NCBI GenBank assembly: GCA_902464645.1
Contig: CABQKL010000036.1
Span: 1 to 16,777 of the forward strand
Direction: 5' to 3'
Length of the DNA: 16,777 bases
Source: an uncultured Collinsella sp.
GTDB lineage: Bacteria; Actinomycetota; Coriobacteriia; Coriobacteriales; Coriobacteriaceae
Position numbers and translations under genes: made by a program. The notes beneath the pieces are model-generated. The model saw nothing but the letters and a program-made list of their open reading frames with translations, searched no databases and had not been told where the DNA came from. Below, piece by piece: positions 1 through 7,041 of this stretch; position 1 is the first letter of the stretch, and every line of letters starts with the position of its first letter.

Positions 1-2248
1 GGAAGAGCATCGCAACCAGCAGCACGATGGCCACAATCGTCCAGATACCAAACTGCCCAAGAACAAGCAGGTTGTAGAACTGGTTGATAAACAGGCCGAT
101 GACCCAAGCGAAGGCGCACTCGTAGCCGATGGCGATCGCGGTCCACTTGCCCGAGTCCATCTGGTTGCGGATGGTACCCATGGCGGCGAAGCACGGAGCG
201 CACAGCAGGTTGAAGGCACCAAAGGCCACGCAAGCGCCCATGGTCGGGAACATGCCGGCAAATGCGGTCCACAGGCTCGGGTCGGTCTCGGCGGCGTCGG
301 CCACGGACAGCAGCGAACCGGCAGTGGCGACGACGTTCTCCTTAGCGACAAGGCCAGAGACGGTCAGCGCGGTAGCCTGCCAGGTGCTAAAGCCGAGCGG
401 GGCGAAGATCCAGGCAACCAGGTTGCCGAGCATGGCAAGCACGGAGTAGTCCATAAACTCCTCGGGGATGCCGTCCATCGCAGGCAAGAAGCCAAAGGAA
501 CCGTTGTAGCTACCAAAGTTGGACAGGAACCAAACCACGACAGTGGAGGCAAAGATGACCGTGCCGGCCTTCTTGATAAAGGCCCAGCAGCGCTCCCACA
601 CGTGCAGCGCCCAAGAGCGGATCGCCGGGAAGTGGTAGGCAGGAAGCTCCATAACGAACGGCGTCGGGCGGCCGGCAAAGAGCTTGGTCTTCTTGAGCAT
701 GAGGCCCGAGGCGATGACGGCAAAGACGCCCAGGAAGTAGAAGAGCGGGCTGATCCATGCGGCGGTGGTGGAAGAATCGCCGATGATGGAGCCCATGAGC
801 AGGGCGATGATCGGCAGCTTGGCGCCACAGGGAATGAACGTGGTGGTCATGACCGTCATGCGGCGGTCCTTCTCGTTCTCGATGGTCTTGGTGGCCATGA
901 CGCCGGGGACGCCGCAGCCCGAGGACACGAGCATGGGGATAAAGGACTTACCGGACAGGCCAAAGCGGCGGAACACGCGGTCCATGATGAAGGCGACACG
1001 GGCCATGTAGCCACAGTCCTCCAGGAAGGACAGCATGACGAACAGCAGGAACATCTGAGGCACAAAGCCAAAGATGGCACCCAGGCCGCCGACGATACCG
1101 TCGCAGACCAGCGAATCAACCAGGCCACCGTCCTCGGTGCCGCCTGCCACAAGGGCGTCGTGCACCACGGTGGTGATGCCGGGGACATAGGGGCCGTACT
1201 GCGCCGGGTCGACCGAGTCGGCATTGTCGCCCGCAGCCTCGACAGCTGCGTCGTAGGCGTCGCGACCCTGACCGAGCACGTACCAACCGTCGGTACCGAA
1301 GAGCTGGTCGTTGGTGAAGTCGGTCACCGTGCCGCCCAAGGTAGAAACGGCGATGTAGTACACACAGAACATGATGACCACAAAGATCGGCAGGCCCAGG
1401 ATACGGTTGGTAACCACGCGGTCGATCTTCTCGGAGGTGCTCATCTTGGCCGGAGCCTTAGTGAGGCACTCGTCAATGATGTGCGCGATGACGCCGTAAC
1501 GCTCGCCGGTAATGATGGACTCGGCGTCATCGTCGCAGTCCTGCTCGCACTGAGCGACCAGCTCTTCGACGCGAGCGGCCTTCTCCTTGGTGAGGTTGAT
1601 GAGCTTGCAGGCATCCGCATCGCGCTCGAACAGCTTGACGGCATAGTAGCGGCGCTTGTTGGCGGGAACGCTTGCCGGCAGGTTGTTTTCGATGTGGTCC
1701 AGAACGTCCTCGATGGAGGAGTCGAACTTGTGCTCCGGCACCTGGCCCTTGGAAGCAGCGGACTTCTTGACCTGCTCAAAGAGCTCCTTGATACCCTTGT
1801 TCTTAAGAGCGGAGATCATCATGACCGGGCAGCCGAGCTTCTTGGACAGCTTGGCGGTGTCGATCTTGTCGCCGTTCTTCTCGACCAAGTCGGCCATGTT
1901 GAGGGCGACGACTACGGGCAGACCGGTCTCGATAACCTGAAGCGCCAGGTACAGGTTGCGCTCGAGGTTGGTGGCATCGACAACCTGGACGACCACATCG
2001 GGCTCGCCGCTCATGAGATAATCGCGCGAGCATTGCTCCTCGGGGCTGTAGGGGGAAAGCGAGTAGATACCAGGGAGGTCCGTGATGGTAACGTTCTTGT
2101 CGCTTAGGAGCTTGGCCTCCTTTTTCTCAACCGTGACGCCGGGCCAGTTGCCAACGTAGCCGTTGGCGCCGGTGATCAGGTTGAAAAGCGTGGTCTTGCC
2201 GCAGTTGGGGTTACCCGCCAGTGCGACATGGATCTGAGAATCCGCCAT
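1..2248 (-). CDS. feoB: FeoB ferrous iron transporter, GTPase-permease (C-terminus off the left edge)
   Basis: FeoB imports Fe2+ across the cytoplasmic membrane. About 749 residues are visible. The N-terminal G domain shows G1 GNPNCGKT (residues 12-19), the G3 motif DLPG followed by IYSLSPYSPEE, and the G4 motif NMAD. After the helical GDI-like region comes the membrane part with the two conserved Cys-containing gate motifs, SSGCGVPG and FIPCGAKLPI. The loop after the first membrane helix is long and acidic, including DAYDAAVEAAGDNADS. The start is ATG at 2248, preceded by AAGGAAGAAGG at a good distance. The gene is third in a minus-strand cluster behind two feoA genes but is separated from the second by about 120 bp, a gap holding a candidate operator, so feoB may also have its own promoter. 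The frame is open to base 1; only the extreme C-terminus appears to be missing. The family call is certain. Confidence 0.97.
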   Translation of the reverse strand, partial: MADSQIHVALAGNPNCGKTTLFNLITGANGYVGNWPGVTVEKKEAKLLSDKNVTITDLPGIYSLSPYSPEEQCSRDYLMSGEPDVVVQVVDATNLERNLYLALQVIETGLPVVVALNMADLVEKNGDKIDTAKLSKKLGCPVMMISALKNKGIKELFEQVKKSAASKGQVPEHKFDSSIEDVLDHIENNLPASVPANKRRYYAVKLFERDADACKLINLTKEKAARVEELVAQCEQDCDDDAESIITGERYGVIAHIIDECLTKAPAKMSTSEKIDRVVTNRILGLPIFVVIMFCVYYIAVSTLGGTVTDFTNDQLFGTDGWYVLGQGRDAYDAAVEAAGDNADSVDPAQYGPYVPGITTVVHDALVAGGTEDGGLVDSLVCDGIVGGLGAIFGFVPQMFLLFVMLSFLEDCGYMARVAFIMDRVFRRFGLSGKSFIPMLVSSGCGVPGVMATKTIENEKDRRMTVMTTTFIPCGAKLPIIALLMGSIIGDSSTTAAWISPLFYFLGVFAVIASGLMLKKTKLFAGRPTPFVMELPAYHFPAIRSWALHVWERCWAFIKKAGTVIFASTVVVWFLSNFGSYNGSFGFLPAMDGIPEEFMDYSVLAMLGNLVAWIFAPLGFSTWQATALTVSGLVAKENVVATAGSLLSVADAAETDPSLWTAFAGMFPTMGACVAFGAFNLLCAPCFAAMGTIRNQMDSGKWTAIAIGYECAFAWVIGLFINQFYNLLVLGQFGIWTIVAIVLLVAMLF

Positions 2249-2320
2249 TCAATCCTTCTTCCTTGTGTGCCCGCGCTGCTTTCTCCGCACGGGCTGGATA
2301 ATGTGCTTCAAAATGCTGCA

Positions 2321-2343
2321 TTAAGTTAGAAAAACCTAACTTT
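2321..2343. promoter_or_regulatory. Inverted repeat upstream of feoB, candidate DtxR-family operator
   Basis: The 7-bp arms AAGTTAG (2323-2329) and CTAACTT (2336-2342) flank a 6-nt spacer in the feoA-feoB gap. The arms resemble half-sites of DtxR/IdeR-type iron operators (GTTAG...CTAAC core), though the spacing differs from the classic 19-bp site. The position fits iron-dependent repression of feoB. The binding protein is inferred. Confidence 0.5.
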
Positions 2344-2370
2344 ATCTGCAGAAACATACGTCGCGAGCCC

Positions 2371-2592
2371 CTACTGGACCTCGACGACGGCCGCCTCTTC
2401 CTTGCGGATGGAAAGCTCGTAGCCGCGCACGTTGATCTCGACCGGATCACCGAGCGGCGCAACCTTCACGACCTTGAACGAAGTGCCCTTGATGAGGCCC
2501 AGGTCCATAAGGTGGCGGCGAAGCGCACCCTCACCGTGAAGCTTGACGATGGTGGAGCTCTCGCCCACCTTAACGTCACCCAACGTCTTCAT
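2371..2592 (-). CDS. feoA: FeoA-family protein, second copy
   Basis: This is a small cytoplasmic SH3-like protein of 73 residues, the usual FeoA size. It shows the family pattern LMDLGLIKG (around residues 28-36) followed by the beta-rich stretch ending in LSIRKEEAAVVEV. FeoA proteins are accessory to FeoB and thought to modulate its transport or GTPase activity. ATG at 2592 is preceded by a GGGGG run about 8 nt away and a closer AAGAGG. It lies 39 bp after the first feoA and about 120 bp before feoB, in the same direction. It differs clearly from the first copy, so the two are diverged paralogues rather than a recent duplication. Confidence 0.93.
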   Translation of the reverse strand: MKTLGDVKVGESSTIVKLHGEGALRRHLMDLGLIKGTSFKVVKVAPLGDPVEINVRGYELSIRKEEAAVVEVQ

Positions 2593-2631
2593 CCTCTTGT
2601 CCCCCTTTCGGTTTTTATCAAATGCTGCGAA

Positions 2632-2874
2632 CTAACCGACGGTCATGATGTGCATGGCAACCTTGGAATCGATGCCAAAGCGTGCGCCCAGCACCGTGAC
2701 GATGATATTGGCGCCGCTCGAGCTCACCACGTGGATTTCGTTGCCCTCGACAAAGCCAAGGTCCTTGAGGTGGTGCTTCATGCCCTCATTGCCCTTTACA
2801 CGAGACACGCGCACGGTTTCGCCCGCTTTTACCATCGAAAGCGGCATTGCCGGCATCTGCGGTCCGCAAGACAT
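2632..2874 (-). CDS. feoA: FeoA-family protein, first copy of the feo cluster
   Basis: This 80-residue FeoA-like SH3 protein is the first gene of the minus-strand feo cluster. The core HLKDLGFVEGNEI (around residues 35-47) is the family signature with the spaced Leu/Gly residues. It carries about 14 extra N-terminal residues, including a Cys at position 3, compared with the second copy. ATG at 2874 follows TTAGGAG at good spacing. Two feoA genes ahead of feoB are seen in a number of anaerobes; the two FeoA proteins presumably act with FeoB at the membrane, but separate roles cannot be read from sequence. Confidence 0.93.
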   Translation of the reverse strand: MSCGPQMPAMPLSMVKAGETVRVSRVKGNEGMKHHLKDLGFVEGNEIHVVSSSGANIIVTVLGARFGIDSKVAMHIMTVG

Positions 2875-2916
2875 GAGTGGCTCCTAACGTCAGTTCGTCC
2901 TCAACATCGACGCGAT

Positions 2917-2970
2917 AAAAGTTAACCACGTCTATGTTCGCTTTAGTAAACTAACACGTGGCTAACTTTT
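2917..2970. promoter_or_regulatory. Long inverted repeat upstream of the feo cluster, candidate operator/promoter region
   Basis: The 15-nt arms at 2917-2931 and 2956-2970 match at 14 of 15 positions. The right arm reads ACGTGGCTAACTTTT; the left is its complement apart from one base. The spacer contains a further near-palindrome, TTAGTAAACTAA (2943-2954). The half-site CTAACTT is shared with the repeat ahead of feoB (2336-2342). The site lies 43-96 bp upstream of the first feoA start, where an iron-responsive repressor would be expected. Regulator identity is inferred. Confidence 0.5.
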
Positions 2971-3013
2971 TGGAAAGGGTCCCCATTCAGATTTCGAAAA
3001 AGTTTCCTATATG

Positions 3014-3053
3014 AAACAAAAAGGCGCGGCAAAGAGCTGTCCTTTGCCGCGCC
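3014..3053 (-). terminator. Intrinsic terminator of the HPr gene
   Basis: A perfect 12-bp stem (GGCGCGGCAAAG at 3023-3034 with its complement at 3042-3053, 7-nt loop) is followed, in the minus direction, by a T-rich tract (TTTTTGTTT). It starts about 10 bp after the HPr stop codon. Confidence 0.92.
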
Positions 3054-3062
3054 CTGTCATGC

Positions 3063-3311
3063 TTAGAGCGAGAGGTTTCTGATCGACGTAACGCAGGAAG
3101 CCTCGTCTACGCCCGAAACGCGAAAGATGATGTCCTCGCCGCACTCGCCGTAGAGAGCCATGAGGCCCATGACATCGCGACCGTCGGTATGGCGGTCGCC
3201 GATGCTGACCGACACGTCGCTACGGTGCTTGGCAATGATGTCATAGAGCAGCGCAACCGGGCGGGCATGTAATCCCAACGGATCTTTAATCGTCTTCGTA
3301 AACTCGACCAT
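3063..3311 (-). CDS. ptsH: HPr-type phosphocarrier protein with Asp at the Ser46 position
   Basis: HPr passes phosphate from Enzyme I to the Enzyme IIA components of the sugar phosphotransferase system. The protein is 82 residues, near the usual HPr length. The active-site motif GLHARPVAL places the phosphorylated His at residue 15. At the regulatory site, where Gram-positive HPr has Ser46 in a K-S-I-M-G context, this protein reads R-D-V-M-G with Asp46. The frame is open upstream to 3356, but ATG at 3311 is preceded by GGGAGGGG and gives the correct family N-terminus. No ptsI or other PTS gene adjoins it; it stands alone between terminators. A regulatory HPr-like paralogue is possible. Confidence 0.9.
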   Translation of the reverse strand: MVEFTKTIKDPLGLHARPVALLYDIIAKHRSDVSVSIGDRHTDGRDVMGLMALYGECGEDIIFRVSGVDEASCVTSIRNLSL

Positions 3312-3392
3312 GTCCCCTCCCGCGACATCGCACATTCGGCCGGCAAACCCAGCCACGTGGTAGTTATTGTACGTTACCGGCGCACCCCCGTC

Positions 3393-3431
3393 TCACAAAA
3401 AACGAGGGAAGGCACGCGTCCTTCCCTCGTT
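3393..3431 (-). terminator. Intrinsic terminator of aspS
   Basis: A perfect 12-bp stem, AACGAGGGAAGG (3401-3412) with its complement at 3420-3431 around a 7-nt loop. In the minus direction it is followed by a run of Ts (TTTTTTGTG). It lies about 23 bp beyond the aspS stop codon. Confidence 0.92.
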
Positions 3432-3454
3432 GCGGGCAATATGTAGCCACTCGC

Positions 3455-5242
3455 CTACATCAGGCGCAGGCTGACGTCCTTGAGCTGGGCGCCACTAACG
3501 GCACTCGGGGCGCCCGACATGAGGTCGGAGCCGCTGGCCGTCTTGGGGAACGCCATGACGTCGCGGATGGAGTCGGAACCGGTGAGCAGCATGCACACGC
3601 GGTCCAGGCCCAGAGCGAAACCGCCCATCGGGGGCGCACCAAACTTGAGGGCCTCCATGAGGAAGCCGAACTGCGACTCGGCGCGCTCCTCGGTAAAGCC
3701 CAGGAGCTTGAGCATGGACATCTGCATCTCGGCGTTGTGGATACGCATACCGCCACCGCCGGCCTCAAAGCCGTCCATGACAAAGTCGTAGGTGCAAGAA
3801 CCGGCCGCCAGCGGGTCGGCCTCGATCTTGGCGATGTCGGTCTCGGTCGGCAGCGTGAAGGGCTGATGCTCGGCAGCGTAGGCCTTGCGGTCCTCATCCC
3901 AGTGGAACAGCGGGAAGTTGACGACCCACAGGAAGTCGTGGCCCCCACGCTTGATCTCGAGTGCGTTGGCCATGTGGGAACGCATGCCGCCCAGGATCTC
4001 GTCAGAGAGCAGGCGCGGGCCGGCGGCGAACATCACGAGGTCGCCAGGCTCGACGTCCATGCGCTCGCGCAGAGCAGCCATCTCCTCGTCCGAGAAGAAC
4101 TTGACGATGGGGCTGTTGATGGAGCCGTCCTCGCGGAAGGCGATCCAGGCCAGGCCCTTGGCGCCAAACGTGGAGGCCACGCCGGCGAGCTTATCGATCT
4201 TGGCACGTGCCCAGGCACCGGCGCCCTTGGCGTTGATGGCCTTGACGACAGAGCCTTCCTCGTTCGCGGCAGTCGCAAAGACCTTGAACTTGGAGTTGGC
4301 AAAGATGTCGGTCAGGTCGACCAGGTGCATGCCATAGCGGGTATCGGGCTTGTCGGAGCCATAGGTGTCCATGGCATCCCAGTAGTTCATGCGGCGCAGC
4401 GGCGTGGGCATCTCGACGCCCATGCGACCGAAAGCATCGGCAAGAACCTCTTCGAGCGCGCTCATGACATCGTTCTGGTCCACGAAGGACATCTCGATAT
4501 CGACCTGAGTGAACTCGGGCTGGCGGTCGGCACGCAGGTCCTCGTCGCGGAAGCACTTGGCAACCTGGTAGTAGCGCTCAACGCCACCAACCATGAGCAG
4601 CTGCTTCAGAAGCTGCGGGGACTGCGGCAGGGCGTAGAAGTTGCCCGGCTGGATGCGGCTGGGAACGATGAAGTCGCGGGCGCCCTCGGGCGTGGACTTA
4701 AACAGGGAGGGCGTCTCGACCTCCATGAACTCACGGTTGTGCAGCGCCTCGCGAATGGCAAAGGTAAAGTCGGAGCGCAGCTTGAGGTTGGCCATCATCT
4801 CGGGACGGCGGAGGTCCAGATAGCGATAGCGCAGGCGGGTGTCCTCGCTGGTCTCGATGCCGTCCTCGATCTGGAACGGCGGGGTGACGGACGTATTGAG
4901 TACCTCGGCGTGGTCGGTCAGGACCTCGATCTCGCCGGTCGCGAGCTTGGTGTTGGTGGTCTCCTCGCCACGAGCGCGCACGACGCCGTGGATCTTGATG
5001 GGCCACTCGGGACGCATGGTCTCGGCGATCTTAAAGGCATCGCCGTCGGAGTGCTCGGGGTCGAAGGTGAGCTGCGTGATGCCCTCGCGGTCGCGAAGGT
5101 CACAGAAGATAAGGCCGCCGTGGTCGCGGCGACGGCTCACCCAACCGGTGAGGGTGACCTCTTCGCCCACGTTCTCGAAGCGAAGCTCGCCGCAGGTACG
5201 GGTGTGCATGGAATGCTCATCGATGGGACGGGTCTGGCTCAT
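3455..5242 (-). CDS. aspS: Aspartyl-tRNA synthetase, bacterial type
   Basis: Charges tRNA-Asp with aspartate in the cytoplasm. The length of 595 residues is that of the long bacterial form carrying a GAD insertion. In order: an OB-fold anticodon-binding domain (about residues 15-120, with RRRDHGGLIFCDLRD); the class II catalytic core with QSPQ (207-210); motif 2 FRDEDLRADRQPEFTQ (231-246); the insertion domain; and motif 3 containing GLDR (545-548). The start is ATG at 5242, preceded by AAGGAGG with 9-nt spacing; a second in-frame ATG at residue 12 has no comparable site. The gene stands alone and diverges from serB. Whether it also charges tRNA-Asn cannot be judged from what is visible. Confidence 0.97.
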   Translation of the reverse strand: MSQTRPIDEHSMHTRTCGELRFENVGEEVTLTGWVSRRRDHGGLIFCDLRDREGITQLTFDPEHSDGDAFKIAETMRPEWPIKIHGVVRARGEETTNTKLATGEIEVLTDHAEVLNTSVTPPFQIEDGIETSEDTRLRYRYLDLRRPEMMANLKLRSDFTFAIREALHNREFMEVETPSLFKSTPEGARDFIVPSRIQPGNFYALPQSPQLLKQLLMVGGVERYYQVAKCFRDEDLRADRQPEFTQVDIEMSFVDQNDVMSALEEVLADAFGRMGVEMPTPLRRMNYWDAMDTYGSDKPDTRYGMHLVDLTDIFANSKFKVFATAANEEGSVVKAINAKGAGAWARAKIDKLAGVASTFGAKGLAWIAFREDGSINSPIVKFFSDEEMAALRERMDVEPGDLVMFAAGPRLLSDEILGGMRSHMANALEIKRGGHDFLWVVNFPLFHWDEDRKAYAAEHQPFTLPTETDIAKIEADPLAAGSCTYDFVMDGFEAGGGGMRIHNAEMQMSMLKLLGFTEERAESQFGFLMEALKFGAPPMGGFALGLDRVCMLLTGSDSIRDVMAFPKTASGSDLMSGAPSAVSGAQLKDVSLRLM

Positions 5243-5263
5243 ACCAGTGATCCTCCTTTATGG

Positions 5264-5353
5264 ATCTGTGCCGCCCCGTGTCGTTCCGGGCGGCGTCGTA
5301 CAGATTTGCCCAGCCTGCGTAAACCGCGCAGCCGGGCATGGCGTTCTATCTTA
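5264..5353 (-). promoter_or_regulatory. aspS promoter (-10 box) and a leader with two hairpins
   Basis: In the minus direction, TAAGAT (5353-5348) is a reasonable -10 box without a good -35. The leader that follows contains two GC-rich hairpins: 5337-5308 (GCCCGGCTGCG pairing with CGCAGGCTGGGC, one bulge) and 5305-5264 (ATCTGT pairing with ACAGAT, enclosing GCCGCCC with GGGCGGC). The second ends just before the ribosome binding site. No T-box-like conserved sequence or anti-terminator pairing was recognised, so regulation is only a possibility. Confidence 0.35.
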
Positions 5354-5498
5354 TCGCACCCGCGTCGATGTGCCACGAAAAAGTAGCTCTTGCCCAAAGA
5401 CTTGACGGAGACGAAACAATTGACGCGGCCTGGCCGTCGCCCAAGCGCGCGGCGTGCGACAATGTGCCCCAATACAACCGCACTCGGAAAGGCCCGTC

Positions 5499-6134
5499 AT
5501 GACCGCACGCCTCATCGTTATGGATATCGACTCCACGCTCATCAACCAGGAGGTCATCGACCTGTTGGGCGAGGAGGCCGGCGTGGGCGAGCAGGTAGCG
5601 CAGATCACCGAGCGCGCCATGCGCGGCGAGCTCGACTTTAAGCAGGCGCTCGAGGAACGCGTGGGGCTGCTTGCCGGCTTGGATGAGAGCGTATTCGAGC
5701 GCACCTTTGAGCGCGTGACGTTTACCCCCGGCGCGCTGGAGCTTGTGCGCTCGGCACACAGCAAGGGCTGGAAGGTCGGCGTGGTAAGCGGCGGCTTTCA
5801 CGAGGTCGCCGACAAGATCGTGGCCGCCGCGGGCATCGACTTTTGCCTCGCTAACCGCCTGGAGGTCGTGGACGGCAAGCTCACCGGTAAGCTGGCGGCA
5901 GACATCGTGACCAAGGAGTCCAAGCTCATCCAGCTGCTGGATTGGGCGGTTGAGTGCGGTGTCGACATGGCCCACACCGTCGCGATCGGCGACGGCGCCA
6001 ACGACATCCCCATGATTCAGGCCGCGGGCACGGGCATCGCGTTTTGCGCCAAGCCCAAGACGCGCGAGGCCGCCCCGTTTGCCATCGACGAGCGCAACCT
6101 GATGCTCGCCATGGACATCATCCTGCGCGACTAG
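5499..6134 (+). CDS. serB: Phosphoserine phosphatase, HAD superfamily
   Basis: Hydrolyses O-phospho-L-serine, the last step of serine synthesis. The 211-residue protein carries the HAD motifs in order: DIDST with the nucleophile Asp9 and Asp11 (motif I), VVSGGF with Ser97 (motif II), a Lys near 139-142 (motif III) and GDGANDIPM (164-172) with the metal-binding Asp residues. It lacks the N-terminal ACT-like domain of longer SerB proteins. The frame is open from 5454, but ATG at 5499 follows GGAAAGG and places motif I at the expected N-terminal position. It diverges from aspS and is followed after 114 bp by larB. No clear terminator was seen between serB and larB, so read-through is possible. 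Confidence 0.93.
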   Translation: MTARLIVMDIDSTLINQEVIDLLGEEAGVGEQVAQITERAMRGELDFKQALEERVGLLAGLDESVFERTFERVTFTPGALELVRSAHSKGWKVGVVSGGFHEVADKIVAAAGIDFCLANRLEVVDGKLTGKLAADIVTKESKLIQLLDWAVECGVDMAHTVAIGDGANDIPMIQAAGTGIAFCAKPKTREAAPFAIDERNLMLAMDIILRD

Positions 6135-6170
6135 CCGATCCGTCTAACAATTGAATCAGTCTGTCCTATA

Positions 6171-6204
6171 GTTTCCGAACAATTTTGTCTTAGTGTTCGG
6201 AAAC
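6171..6204. promoter_or_regulatory. Perfect inverted repeat upstream of larB, candidate lar operator
   Basis: GTTTCCGAACA (6171-6181) and its exact complement TGTTCGGAAAC (6194-6204) are separated by 12 nt. Each arm is itself partly palindromic (GTT-4 nt-AAC), so two repressor dimers could bind side by side. The right arm overlaps the expected -35 of the larB promoter. The regulator encoded two genes downstream (7962-8501) is the natural candidate; this is inference from context. Confidence 0.65.
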
Positions 6205-6217
6205 ATACCCTTTGAGT

Positions 6218-6225
6218 GCTAGACT
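6218..6225 (+). promoter_or_regulatory. Probable -10 element of the larBC-tetR promoter
   Basis: GCTAGACT holds a -10-like TAGACT at 6220-6225, preceded by TGC as in an extended -10. At 18-bp spacing the -35 would be TTCGGA, a weak match lying inside the right arm of the inverted repeat at 6194-6204. Start of transcription would be near 6232, leaving a short leader before the ATG at 6249. Confidence 0.4.
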
Positions 6226-6248
6226 TTGCGCCGTCGAAGGGAACATAT

Positions 6249-7031
6249 ATGGATAAGCGAGATCTTGAAAAATTGCTGAGCGATGTTGCCGACGGAACAG
6301 TCACCCCGGCAGTCGCCCTCACGCGCATCCAGACGGCGCCAACCGCCGATCTGGGTTTTGCGCAGCTCGATCTTTCACGCGGGGTGCGCCAGGGAGCCGG
6401 CGAGGTTGTCTACGGCGCCGGTAAAACCGCCGAGCAGATTGCCGCCATTATCGAAGCGCTGCGCGATGCCGGCCAGGGACACGTCCTGGTCACGCGGCTC
6501 GATGCCGATAAGGCTGCGCGCACCGCTGAGCTTCTTGCCGACGACATCGACCTTGAATATATCCCGAACGCACAGCTCGCCCTCGTGGGCGGCAAGCCCT
6601 CCCCTACTGGCAACGGACGCATCGTCGTCGCCTGCGCCGGCACGAGCGACCTGCCCGTCGCCGAAGAGGCCGCACTGACGGCCGAGTTCTACGGCAACGA
6701 AGTCGATCGTCTTTACGACGTGGGCGTCGCCGGCCTGCACCGCCTGCTCGCTCATGCCGAGGAACTTGCCCAGGCACAGGTGGTCATCGCCATCGCCGGC
6801 ATGGAAGGCGCCCTGGCGAGCGTCATCGGCGGCCTGGTGAGCTGTCCGGTCATCGCCGTTCCCACGAGCGTGGGCTACGGTGCAAGCTTTGGCGGCGTGG
6901 CAGCACTGCTCGCCATGCTCAATTCCTGCGCCAGCGGCGTCTCGGTCGTCAATATCGACAACGGCTTTGGTGCCGCCTACCAGGCAAGTCTTATCAATCA
7001 TCTGAGCGCCGGCACACCTCGCGCCCGTTAA
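6249..7031 (+). CDS. larB: LarB, pyridinium-3,5-biscarboxylic acid mononucleotide synthase (nickel-pincer cofactor synthesis)
   Basis: LarB carboxylates nicotinic acid adenine dinucleotide and releases AMP, giving the biscarboxylated pyridinium nucleotide that becomes the nickel-pincer cofactor of lactate racemase. The 260-residue protein has an N-terminal helical part with GVRQGAGEVVYGAGKT (45-60) and a C-terminal PurE/AIR-carboxylase-like domain with AGTSDLP (130-136), GMEGAL (184-189), PTSVGYGASFGG (205-216) and NIDNGFGA (235-242). Cys227 in the LNSCA motif probably corresponds to the catalytic Cys reported for the Lactobacillus plantarum enzyme. The frame is open from 6216, but ATG at 6249 follows GAAGGGAAC and gives the family N-terminus MDKRDLEKLL. 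First gene of a plus-strand unit, 10 bp ahead of larC. Confidence 0.95.
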   Translation: MDKRDLEKLLSDVADGTVTPAVALTRIQTAPTADLGFAQLDLSRGVRQGAGEVVYGAGKTAEQIAAIIEALRDAGQGHVLVTRLDADKAARTAELLADDIDLEYIPNAQLALVGGKPSPTGNGRIVVACAGTSDLPVAEEAALTAEFYGNEVDRLYDVGVAGLHRLLAHAEELAQAQVVIAIAGMEGALASVIGGLVSCPVIAVPTSVGYGASFGGVAALLAMLNSCASGVSVVNIDNGFGAAYQASLINHLSAGTPRAR

Positions 7032-7041
7032 GGAGCATTCC

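Noticed and set aside
602..2107. Long plus-strand open frame opposite feoB
   Set aside because: It is a shadow of feoB: the translation is low-complexity, rich in His, Asp and Val, with no domain, while the minus strand encodes a full FeoB.
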